Position numbers and translations under genes: made by a program. The notes below the pieces were generated by a model. It saw only the letters and a list, made by a program, of their open reading frames with translations, did no database searches and was not told the DNA's origin. Positions 34,401 to 44,600 of a stretch of DNA of 64,000 nucleotides are shown one piece after another (the first letter of the stretch is position 1; the number at the start of each line of letters is the position of its first letter). This DNA comes from Xiphias gladius. Taxonomy: Eukaryota; Chordata; Actinopteri; Istiophoriformes; Xiphiidae. The stretch covers positions 8,931,001-8,995,000 of the forward strand of contig NC_053420.1 in the NCBI RefSeq assembly GCF_016859285.1, read 5' to 3'.

Positions 34401-36008
34401 GAAGTTAAGATTAGCATTTTTCACAATTTTATAACATTTTACAAGCAAAACCTCTCATCAGTTGATCAAGAAAATAATCAGCAGATTATGTTATCATGAT
34501 CAAAATTAGCTGTAGCCTTAATTTTATCTTCATTTAAGGTGATCTTATAATCACATACAAAGAAAAAAAAGTTAATACTAAATAAATACAGGAAGAATAG
34601 CTACAGTGTATAAAAATCTTGCACACAGAGGTATTTACTTTATACTATATTTTGTGTTTACTATGGACTTGAACAATGTGCAGGGAAAATTTGAAGGGAG
34701 CAAGACTGCGTGTGTGCTGGCAATCGCTCTGTAGCCAGCATAAACATAATACATAAAGATACTAAAAATCCTTTCCTACCCGTTTTCAGATGACCCCAAG
34801 CCTCCAGGTCCCGTCGAGCTGGATGAGAACGTGCCGGGAACAGTGACGGTCATCTGGACTCCTTCTCCAGATGAGAAGAAAGACGACAGGCTGCACTACA
34901 TGATCACCAAGCGTGATTCTGTTAAGCGTACTTGGCAAACCGTGGCAGACCATCTCTTTAATAACAAGTTCACTGCCATCAACATCATGCCGGGAAGGCA
35001 GTATCATTTCCGGGTGTATGCCAAGAATGACATGGGGCTTTCAAAACCCTCTGAGTCAGCAACCTGGGAAGTGAAGAGAAAGAAAGGCAGGTTTAATAAC
35101 AGTGATTAAAAATTGAGTAGTACAGAGTTGAAACAATTAGTTGATTAATCAATTAAATTAAATGGTAACAATTTTGATAACGGATTCAAATTTTCATCCA
35201 TTTATAAACCAATAAGGCTAAACATTTGCTGCATTTGCTTCTTAAATCTGAGGACTTGTTTTTTTTTCTGTGTTTTATAAAATTGTTAATTGAATGTATT
35301 TAGGTTTTGGATTGTCAGACAAAACAAAAAAGCAGTTAAAAAATAACAACAGTTTCACCATTACTAAGATAAAGATAAAGCATACTGTTTGACAAATTGC
35401 AAAGCACCATGACAGAGTATTTTATATAAATGCTCCATCTTCTGATATGCACACTGAAGGGAGATAAATTAATTAACCAACACTAAAGAGATGGCAGCAA
35501 CGAAAAATGTATCAATCATTATGTATTACACTTCTTTTTTTGTTAACCCCCCCCTCCCTTTTTTCTTTTTAAATCATTCCAGAAACATTGTCTTTGAACC
35601 TTCATGCCTCTAAGGACTGCAGCTTTGAGGCGCCTCCATCATTCACTGTTCCACTAAAAACGCACAACAGTCCAGAGAGTTATGAGTGCTACATGAGTTG
35701 TGCAGTTACAGGAAACCCCAGACCCCATGTTACCTGGTACAGAAATAACATCAGCCTCAACACCAACACCAACTACTACATCACCAATACATGTGGGGTC
35801 TGCTCCATGGTGATACTCAAAGTCGGGCCCAAGGACAGTGGAGATTACACAGTCATAGCAGAAAACCCTCTGGGCAGAGTGGAGTGTTCAACTAAACTCG
35901 TTGTTAAAGGTAAAAACTCCGTCACAGTTTTTTACTACATCTTATATTCTGTTCCTATGGCTATATGATGGAACAATTCTCTTTTCTTCCTCAATCCCTC
36001 TAGATTAG
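28121..36008 (+). CDS. igfn1: Gene B: IGFN1-like sarcomeric Ig/FN3 protein (23 exons)
   Basis: Spliced model, 4218 nt, 1405 aa: 28121-28172, 28375-28497, 28606-28742, 28910-29009, 29108-29149, 29231-29276, 29387-29570, 29728-29841, 29974-30136, 30274-30546, 30665-31264, 31360-31484, 31575-31716, 31843-32136, 32255-32551, 32655-32834, 32977-33105, 33196-33504, 33606-33691, 33842-34034, 34790-35086, 35583-35909, 36004-36008. The exon phase pattern matches gene A. Domains: N-terminus (1-58), Ig1 (59-137), tri-helix-bundle-like (about 167-228), Ig2 (229-320), Ig3 (321-411), Ala/Lys/Glu and acidic linker (412-611), Ig4 (612-700), Ig5 (701-798), FN3-1 to FN3-3 (799-1103), Ig6 (1104-1196), FN3-4 (1197-1295), Ig7 (1296-1404). 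It is the most compact copy (7.9 kb, most introns near 100 nt). The donor after 35086 must be GC rather than GT to keep frame. Role is inferred from the IGFN1 family. Confidence 0.92.
28606..29009 (+). CDS. igfn1: Gene B exons 3-4: Ig1
   Basis: Exons 28606-28742 and 28910-29009. VTWMRNNGE provides the core Trp and DTYKCFAVNEYG the F strand. The B-strand Cys is Ala (IFKAIVTG). Confidence 0.9.
29108..29570 (+). CDS. igfn1: Gene B exons 5-7: spacer and tri-helix-bundle-like segment
   Basis: Exons 29108-29149, 29231-29276 and 29387-29570. The last encodes FWDLLLSADKKDYENICARY and then G-I-T-D-F-R-W-M-L-K-K-L, the same MyBP-C M-domain-like helical motif as in A and C. All three introns are short here. 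Confidence 0.8.
29728..30546 (+). CDS. igfn1: Gene B exons 8-10: Ig2 and Ig3
   Basis: Ig2 spans 29728-29841 and 29974-30136 (LYKDGVMIPF; PEDAGLYQVEVDGV). Ig3 is the single exon 30274-30546 (EDAVFECVVSHP; ISWMGKNIPL; KGIYAAVAGLKSCNAWLIVEG). Exon lengths and phases match A and C, apart from a 6-nt shorter second Ig2 exon. Confidence 0.9.
30665..31264 (+). CDS. igfn1: Gene B exon 11: Ala/Lys/Glu helical and acidic linker
   Basis: A 600-nt phase 1-1 exon encoding 200 residues. It starts with the conserved GKKKARKTTRAGGGGG. Next is an Ala/Glu/Lys tract with runs of (AK)n such as KAKAKAKAKAKAK, then a Glu/Asp tract (EEDEDVEEDEEDVQKDEDVQ). It ends KRKRVRKGPLIPDTVIG. Composition favours a long single helix or coiled spacer followed by an acidic disordered part. 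This is unlike the Gly/Ala repeat that fills the same place in A. Confidence 0.9.
31360..32136 (+). CDS. igfn1: Gene B exons 12-14: Ig4 and Ig5
   Basis: Ig4 spans 31360-31484 and 31575-31716 and keeps both Ig cysteines (ELVCKLSSEECDGVW; GKYRCEADGRK), unlike A and C. Ig5 is the 294-nt exon 31843-32136 (KIQWYNEGEEL; GEIKIKVKNECG). The exon 14 donor is gtttgt, a weak site. Confidence 0.9.
32255..33504 (+). CDS. igfn1: Gene B exons 15-18: FN3-1, FN3-2 and FN3-3
   Basis: FN3-1 is 32255-32551, FN3-2 is 32655-32834 plus 32977-33105, and FN3-3 is 33196-33504. Motifs: IEFKWRIPKDDGG and YCYHIRAET; NLAWSAPSNTGG and YEFRVSAIN; LSLGWTKPTEEEG and YWVRVVATN. Lengths (297, 180, 129, 309) are identical to gene A. 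Confidence 0.92.
33606..36008 (+). CDS. igfn1: Gene B exons 19-23: Ig6, FN3-4, Ig7 and stop
   Basis: Ig6: 33606-33691 and 33842-34034 (TITWLKDGLP; HDTGIYTIIVKN). FN3-4: 34790-35086 (VTVIWTPSPDE; YHFRVYAKND). Ig7: 35583-35909 (YECYMSCAVTGNP; VTWYRNNISL). The last exon supplies two bases of an Asp codon and TAG at 36006-36008. FN3-4 ends at a GC donor (gcaggt). Confidence 0.9.
34035..34789 (+). other. Gene B intron 20, with a dispersed repeat
   Basis: This 755-nt intron is enlarged mostly by a dispersed repeat (about 34198-34520). The remainder shows nothing recognisable. Confidence 0.6.
34198..34520. repeat. Teleost dispersed repeat, copy 1
   Basis: Starts ttaattaatcaattagtcga and contains ttctgttttatatcattata, ggactgctgattggacaaaa and gatcaagaaaataatcagca. 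Related, more decayed copies lie at 35115-35420 and 52955-53225. I recognise this as a common fish repeat family but cannot name its class with certainty. Confidence 0.6.
35115..35420. repeat. Teleost dispersed repeat, copy 2
   Basis: In gene B intron 21, beginning agttgattaatcaattaaat and sharing with copy 1 the order attaatcaatta, tttgctgcatttgcttctta, tctgtgttttataaaattgt, ttttggattgtcagacaaaa. Diverged by many substitutions. Confidence 0.55.
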
Positions 36009-36600
36009 GATGAAGCTGCGGTCTTGAACTCCTGAATGTGCCTGCTCTATTTAAATGAATGGAAGGTAAAGGATTTGCCAAATTGAAACCTGTTGTTATC
36101 TGTTTTTTGTTTGTTTGTTTGTTTTGTGAATTAATGTATTAATGTGTTTAAATAAACTTTGACGGAGAAAGGCTGAAAGAGAGAAAGAAAGGAAGAACTC
36201 TTGATAACTACCTACAAATGTTTGAAAGCACTAATAAAAAATGTCAGAGTAGATTCTGTTGTACTCAAGTGCAGATTCTACTCAATTTATCTAATGCATG
36301 CAAAGAGGAATTTGACAAGGGACATCTGAGATTCAGAATTAGTGATATGTTAATATTGCACCCAAACATGTTTATTTATTGACCTATTTTTCCTTGAGCT
36401 GTGACTATAGTTAGTTTCCTCTGCTGTTTTCTGAATAAGACACAAAATTTTACATTTTTTTCTGAAGTTACTAACTCATGGAAAACTGACAATATGACAA
36501 TATGGCTATAACTGAGTATGTTTAAGTGTGTGTATGTTAAGTGTTTGAATTATTAATCATTATGCAAAAATGTAAATAAATCCAATCTATTCAGTGTCAG
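36009..36600 (+). terminator. Gene B 3' UTR and poly(A) signals
   Basis: AATAAA at 36151-36156 is the nearest signal, about 145 nt after the stop. A further AATAAA at 36575-36580 could mark a longer transcript. Confidence 0.55.
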
Positions 36601-36703
36601 TGTACAGTGTCTTACTTTAACATAATTCAATTGTGAGCTTGAGTCTACAGCCACTCCAGCAGCTCTGTGAGACTGCAGTTAGGTGCTGCAGTGCTTTGAG
36701 CTA

Positions 36704-38175
36704 CAGTTAGGTTAGTAAGTATTTGGACAGTGACACAATTTTCAGAATTTTGCCTCGTACACCGTAACAATGGAACTGAAAAGAAGCCATCGTGATATGA
36801 TTGAAGTGTAGACTTTCAGCTTTAATTCAAGGGGCATATGAAAAAATATTACATTAATCGTTTAGGAATTACAGCCATTTTCATAAATAGTCCCTCCTTT
36901 TTAGAGGCTCAAAAGTAATTGGACTTATAATAGTTAGTTTCATGGCCAGGTTTTGCCTGTTCCCTCGTTATTTCATGACAAATTAAGAAGATAAAGGGTC
37001 TGGAGTTGATTCCAAGTGTTGACTCTGCATTTCATAGCTGTTCATGGTAACTCTCAATATTTGGTCCAAAGAGGCGTCGATGCAAAGGAAGGAGGCCATC
37101 ATTAGGCTGAAAAAACACTACAAAACCTATTAGACAGATAGCAAGAACTTTAGGAGTGGTCAAATCAACTATCTGGTACAAAAAGAAGGAATGAACTGGC
37201 GAGCTCAGCAACACCAAAAGGCCTGGAAGACCATGGAAGACAACTAAAGTGGATGATCGCAAAATTCATTCCTTGGAGAAGAAAAACACTTCACAACATC
37301 TGGCCAAGTCAGGAACACTTTCGAGCAGGTAGGCATATCATTGTCAGTGTCTACAACCAAGAGACACCTTCATAAATGTAAATACAGAGGGTTTACCACA
37401 AGGTGCAAACCACTGGTAACACTCAAGAACAGAAAGGCCAGATTAGACTTAGACATCTAAAAAAGCATCCCCAGTTCTGGAAAAAGATTCTTTGGAACTA
37501 GGTCACTGGTGTTCATTGATGATGTTACTTCTGATAGAAGTAGCAGGATGAATTCTGAAGTGTATAGGTTATACCATCTGCTCAGATTCATCCAAATGCT
37601 GCAAAACTGATAAGACCGTGCTTCACAGTAAAGATGGATAATGACCCAAAGCATACTGCGATAAGGAACCCAAGAGCTTCTTAAGGCAAAGAAATGGAAT
37701 ATGCTTCAATGGCCTAGTCAGTCACCTGATCTCAACCCAATTGAGCATACTTTTCATTTACTGAAGACAAAACTGAGGGCAGAAAGACAGAGAAAAAGGC
37801 ATCAGCTTAAGGCAGCTGCAGTAAATACCTGGCAAAGCATCTCAAGGGAGGAAAACTCAACATTGGTGATGTCCATGGGTTCCAAACTTAAGGCTGTCAC
37901 TGACTCCAAATGACTTTCATCCAAGTGTTAAAAATAATCCTTATATTTACAATTGTGTTGGTTTATCCAATTACTCTTGAGCATCTGAAAATGAAGGACT
38001 ATGTATTAAAATGATTGTCTTAAATGGTTATACAACATTTTTGTTAAAATCCTTAAATTAAAGACGAAAGTCTACACTTCAATCACATCTTGATGGCTTG
38101 TTTTCAAATCCATTGTGGTGGTGTAGCCAAAATTTTGAAAATTGTGTTACCGTCCAAATACTTAGGACCTAACTG
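36704..38175 (+). mobile_element. Decayed Tc1/mariner-like transposon
   Basis: A 1472-bp element with long imperfect terminal inverted repeats (more than 100 bp recognisable). It begins cagttaggttagtaagtatt and ends aatacttaggacctaactg, flanked on both sides by the TA dinucleotide that Tc1/mariner elements duplicate. The inner part holds a broken transposase. The element is not autonomous. Confidence 0.85.
37030..37915 (+). pseudogene. Broken Tc1-like transposase
   Basis: Two recognisable pieces lie in order. A helix-turn-helix-like RQIARTLGVVKSTIWYKKK (about 37131-37189) is in one frame. A catalytic-end motif WPSQSPDLNPIEHTFHLLK (about 37710-37770) is in another. In-frame stops and frameshifts separate them, so no functional protein is encoded. 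Confidence 0.75.
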
Positions 38176-38670
38176 TAAATACTAGTGTCAGCATGCTAAC
38201 ATGCTCATTATGATAACGTTCATACGCAAATGTTTAGAAGGTAATGTGCACCACACTCACCATCATAGTTGAGCAAGTCAAGACAAAGCACAGCTGAGGC
38301 TGATTGGGAATGGTAGTAATTTAATCATAAATCAAAGTATTGGACAAATTAAAAATTTGACCATGGTGGTCAGGGAATCAACTCATGAATCAAGTCATTA
38401 GGGTACATTGTTTAGGTGCCATGATTGTCTGCACAGAGTTTTTTGCCAATGCATCTTGTAGATGTTTCACTAGATAAGTGAAAAATTTGCTCCGGTAGTC
38501 ACACTAGATGAAAAGTCTGGCAATCACCAAAGTTAAAGGGATTCATCCTCTGGTTACTATGAATGTGTGTACTAAACTTCATGGCAATCCATCCAATAGT
38601 AGCTGAAATATTTCAGTCTGGACCAAAGTGTAGGACTGACAGACTGTCATTACCATCCTAGAGCTACTAG

Positions 38671-41600
38671 TGTTTTAGCCTGTATCCTGGCTAAAACATC
38701 AAACACAATAATATATCCTGGCCACAATTTCTCTCCAAGATGTCAATACACAGACTCAGGCACTGGTTTTGTCTCTGTCTATATTTACTGTTGCATTCAG
38801 GGACAATCCAACTATTCATCTTTCTATAACACCGAATACTGTGTAAAACCATGCTATTCCAAAAGATTACCACAAATATAAAGTTCCAAATGTTTTTATG
38901 TATGCTTAACATATACTTTGTTTTGTACATCTGATTTTGTACATTTAAACTGATCAAGTAAATAAGTATATCATTTTTCTTGGCTATATTTAACCTGTAT
39001 TTGACTTTGAATAGACTATGTTTGCTGCAATTACGTTCAGTTTACCATGTAGCTGCGGCATACTGTGAGGCATTTATTGTGTCTTTCCATTTTGCAACTT
39101 CACATGCACTCCTTCCGCCCTGCCAACTGTCACATGGCTTCAAATTTCTATTTTACTGCAAGCATGTGTTTGCAAGCTTTCAGAGGATATTGCGGTTCTA
39201 TTATGGAAAGTCATAAATGATAAAATTTCACGTGCATGACTAAGTGCAACCTTGCAAACAACTGCACATCTTCCTGTGTAAAGTCCTGGGACACACTAAT
39301 ATTATCAGTAGCCACATGGCATCCTGTTATTATTGATACAACTCTTTACTGGGAGTTTGCTATAGGCTTTGACATTTAAAAGCCATTAAAAGCCTCTAAC
39401 CACATGTCAGTAGTATTTAGCAATAAGCTGTAGTGATTTGCTAAGAAAAACATTACACATAATGGCTGTTGTTAGATATATAATACCAAAAGAGGTTTCC
39501 TTCAATTCAAAAAAGAAACTTTCTTCCTTTGACAAAATAAACATATGGATGCTGTAGATCATTTTGCACCTCTTAACCAGATTTTTGTTTGCCATTTTAG
39601 TGAAGTTTATTTTATATTAACTGAATTGGGTCAATGCAATATGCTGCAATGAAAATAAATATATATATATATTTAAAAAAAAGTCTGCCAGAAAACAGAT
39701 GGGATTACCTCTGTCCATGTTGCATTGGGTTGTGTAATTAAAGTTTTTTTTTCATCGTTTTGCATGGTAGAATTCAAAGCTCCTGACTTCAGTGACCCCT
39801 TGCAATAAATGCCTTCAAGAACGTCAAGCCTTTCATATCAGCTTCCCGTGTCTGAGAACAGTCATAGTTCCTGTGCCACGCATCCACTTTTATTACACTG
39901 CTTGAAATATCCACACACACACACAATCGTGCTCAAACTGAGCATAGCTCTGTTATTACTAAGACCACTAACTGGGTTGTGGTTTAAAGTGGCAGCAACC
40001 CAGACTCCATAAGGAATCTGAATTATTCCTAACATGTACTCTACGTAAATGCCCTTAAGGTCCGTACAAAAGATACTCAATACATTTTCACATTGAATTT
40101 TAAAAATCTAAAATTAACTAGTAAAAGTCGTTGATAACCAAAACAACAGCTTAATTTAAAGATCATTTACAGTTATTTACAGTTGTTTTTATTTTGCTCA
40201 TAAGGCTGGTGCCGTTCTGAAGCAGCTATGCCAAATTATGTGTGAGTGTTATTCTTACTGGCTGGTGTGGATTTAGGGCAACACCGGTATCCCTGTGATT
40301 TTCATACTCAGATTTAACGCTGATGACTGCTTCTCTGTGCTCAAGCAAAGTTGAAATATGAGCATAAATCATGTTACCTGTGAATCCAAGCTGCAAACTA
40401 AGAAAGTTAAACTTGCCAGTGGCAGTGCAGCAAGCACTTGTTGGAAAGAGGCATGACTGTAACTCTTCAGAGGAACTCATACCCAATCAAACTTCCTCTT
40501 TAATAATTCTGAATAAAACGGATTTACAGAGAAAAGCTGAAAGAATCAAGATCTGTCCTTAGGCTGATGTGCTGGTATTTTTCCACAACCACAATTAACA
40601 GTTTTAGCACGGCTTATCTTAACACAAGACTGGTGACAAATTCATCATCATTACAGTATATCATTTCTACCATCTATTGAATAAACAATTATCTCACTAT
40701 AACCTTGTTTACATCTATTCATATCTGGCACGCTAATAAAGCTGAGACTGTACAGCCATGTGCAGCCCAAATTAAATACAAGTGGATATGCAACCTGTCA
40801 CCTGTAGGTATAGAGCATCTGGTGGGTATGCGTTCCTGTTTTTCTCCAGCTTTAATGCCAACAGTGAGGCTGTTCCTTTATAGAATACCTTGAATATAAA
40901 ATATATCAGAAAATCCTATATTGTGGCACATTTACATGTAAATTAGTTTCATTCAAACCCTATTTTCTTGTGCTTAATAATACTTTCAGACCATCAACAA
41001 GTGTATCTGATACTTGGCTTTGCATTGGGTATAGCTGCTTTACAACACTATAGCCTTTATTACTTGTTGGCCACCACCTGAAATAAGCAATAAATGTTTT
41101 CTCCTGCCTTATTATTAGTAGGGAAGGTTCACCACAAGAAGCCCTATGTGGTGAGATTCTTATACAATGCTCATAGACAAAGTTAGGCAGATAGTAAAGT
41201 TTAAATTAATATCTAATCAGCTATGTTTTGTTTGCTGATTTCGGCACAGACATAATAGCTTAACTGAGGCTGGAAGAAACACAACTGATATCTTAATGGA
41301 GAATCCATAAGCTCCTACTACTTTACAGTGGTACATTAATTCCAAGACAACCAGAAAAGACCTCATCACCAAAGAAAGGTCTGTAGCCGATTGACAATTT
41401 ATGAGATTACACTTCTTGAAAGATCCGGTTCTCACACTGTTAACCATGTATGATGTTTGCAGTTGCTATTCAAGACTTCTTAGAAACACGCAATAAACAC
41501 AATTTATTTTTAGTTGGTGTCAATAGGAGTCACTAGTGCATCTAAACATTACTATTATGTTTTGCTGTTCTCGTAATTTCATAAGATTGTCAACACAAGC

Positions 41601-44600
41601 ATACTTGGCTGTCAACACTAAGTTCTGACTTGAAACCTGTTGTTAATTTCAGCTCCGCAATCCAATTACAAAAACAGTGACATGACTGACACTGACTAAT
41701 CTAACAATACAAAGACCAAACACAAAGCTTTCTGCATAAAAGTCAAATACAAAACTATACCTGACTTCTACAAATCTCCTTCTAAAGGTTGCCTTTCCAA
41801 ATCTGCAAAAGTTATGAATGATAATGTGAAAGGATCAGGATACCAATCATGAGGAGAAAATATTACAAAACATAGTCAACAATAAAAAATAAAATTCCAC
41901 ACACGCAGTATAGTGGACAATAGAGGGCCTATGTATTGTAATAATAATAAAAAATGGCTCAATTCCATTTTTCAGAGAGAAAAGGCATCTCATCTAGACT
42001 ACATGTCCTTAAGGCTCACGCATCTGTCAACAAGAAGCCATGGTCAACGCCATTCCAGTGTAAGGCTTGTAGCCAACCTTGGCTTCCCCTCCTCCCCCTT
42101 GCTAGAGGTTGTGATTTATGCCAAAAACAAAAAGGCAATCCCCTTTCTTGGCAGGCACCATGTCTGACAACGTGGGTGCTTGTCGTAGAGTCACTGGCAT
42201 TCCTGTAAGGATTTAATAGCTTGTAGACCAGGGAGGCACCACTCGAATATCAGACTGGGAAGCAAAACCACTAAAGAGGATCAGAGGAGTATTGAGGTAA
42301 GTTCATCATTCATCTTACAAACAGCACCACTCTTAGATGGAGGTGTTAAGTTTTGAGAACACAATTCTATAACACTGAACTAATCTTGTGATTGATTCAA
42401 TCTCAACATCTAGTCCAAGGATAACAGAGTTAATGTGGCAAAATGTGGAAAGTGTTTGCCAATAAACACAATTGAGCTGCCTTGTTTTATTAATGAGTTC
42501 AGTAAGATGGCTTCCCAATTTTGCTGGTCTTATGTTTACAAAATTTTTATTTTTTTTTTATTTTTATTTTTTTAAAAGTTTTGTATTAGTATTAAGTATT
42601 GAAGTTGTGATGTAAATTTAAATTATTAGTCATAAGGTTGTCTGGGAAATTTTCTATAGTTTAGAAAAAGCAAATATAAGCTATTGACACTTTCAATAGC
42701 AGTTAAAACAGCTAAAGTTTGTGTGGTCACCAGATCTTATGCACACTTTATTTAGTCAATTTGGCTACTCTAAATATTTGATTATTGTCACACGCAGTTA
42801 GTTATCTAACAAACATACGACTCCTTTGACGACTTCCTGCCTAGTCCTTTTTACTCACCTAACAGCTTAAAAAAATATATATTTTTTTTTAGGAGCATCC
42901 TTTGTCAAACTCTTAGCTTTCAGTTTTATATTAACCACAACACTACCCAGTTCCTGCTTCATCTTTTCACTTGTTTGTCCAGTTTGTACTACTAGGGAAA
43001 AAGACAGATTGCAAACCATAAAATCTCTCTACAACTAAGGCAAATGAACGCTTTGAAATAACCCAAAGTAAGCAAAGACGCCACCCTCAGCTACTGCACA
43101 TGCCCAGAATCAGCATCAACTCCGTAGATAGCCACATGCTTTCTGAACATGCCCTTAGTAGTGTCTTGCTTCCAGTCATTTTTATGATGCTCTCAGCCTC
43201 TGAGTATACTGTCCAGTGCTGTATTTCAGCACTGGACACATGAAACCCATAAAAACCAACTCTCACAGCAAGGAGGCTATTAGTGTAGGAACATGTCAGA
43301 AGCCAAGTACACAGAACAAGTTTTAAGCAGTCTTAAAGCTAAAGAGTGCAGCACAAACAATTGTTGAGCAGAGATATTTTAACTTTGTACAACATGCATT
43401 TTAGAGCTCACCGTGGTTTAAAAAAAAAAAAGAAAAAGTTAAATGTCATGCAATTTGTAGTCATGGGAAGTGCTGACTTTTTGCTGTATTGACAAACCAT
43501 GTAAGATGTAAATTGAAACTATAACTTATCAATAGTTGGGGTGTAATACAGATCGATTACATAGTTATTTCTGCCTAAGAACACCAGAATAAGGTGATCT
43601 ACTGAGGAGGTTTCACCGCACTTCAACTCACTCATCACGTCAACAGTGATTTACAAGCATATTAAGATGTTCGAGATGAGATGTTCACACTTTTATGTGG
43701 CATGGGACCTATCATATGACAATCCACTTTTCTCATCTTGCAAACAGCCGTGGACCATCGAGACCCTAGAATATCATGCGTCTGTACCGGGTGGTGCTGG
43801 GTTTGTGCAAATTATATACATGAGAGAGGTTATAAGCAGTCAAACATCTTAGAAATCAAAGTTCAATGTGTCCACTTCATTAACAACGCTGTAACAGTTT
43901 TTCAGCATTTACTAACGCTGATAAATCTCATGTTATTCTTCATTCAGGTTCATTTTAAAAAAGGTCTATTTTCCAAATCATAAACCTGATGCACCTTATT
44001 CAATTAACTGACCATATTTTGGTTGACAGCTCTATGAAACGGGTCCAATCAGATAGAATTACTTGGTTAATGTGTCTATGAAACTATTTTGGAAAGATGT
44101 ACAGTAGAGTTCTGTAGCTTAAAATAACACTTGTTGGTACTTGATGGCAGGAAGCCTCAATTGCTTATCAGCCCCACTAGCAAAAGAGTAGAGCTAAAGT
44201 CAATTAAGTCAGTTAGTCAGTTAGTCAGTTAGTCAGTTGGTCATTCAGCTAGGCAGTCAGCCAGTGTGAGTGTGTGCCTGTTTGTTTGCCTATTCAACTT
44301 GGGGTATAAGGAGCTTAAGAACCTAAGGTGACTGCTATACGGCATTTACACCATGTGCTGCTATTAGATAGGAGATGCATAACTCTGCAGCTCACGTACA
44401 AAGGCACAATCTGCTGTGCATGTGCAGATACCTCAAATAGTTTGGTCCAGTTGGACGCAAAGAGCTCTACAGCCTTGTGACAAGGGAAATTGTTTCAGAG
44501 CAAAGAGTTACAGACTTCAGACAGCATCGTCAATATTTAGTACAGGGGAAACCAAATTTTCCCAATCAGTGTCTCACATTTATTTCAGTCATGTACCTGA

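Larger units (their letters stand above)
36635..38670. repeat. Older dispersed repeat split by the Tc1-like element
   Basis: The left part (about 36635-36703: cagcagctctgtgagactgc, agtgctttgagcta) and the right part (from 38176: gtcagcatgctaacatgctc through accatcctagagctactag near 38670) resemble a single fish repeat family rich in gctaacatgct and catggcaatccatccaatag strings. The transposon interrupts it. Outer limits are approximate. Confidence 0.5.

Noticed and set aside
41913..42208. Two overlapping 84-codon ORFs with a few cysteines and histidines
   Set aside because: No recognisable zinc-finger spacing, no splice partners and no codon pattern distinguishing them from the surrounding spacer.
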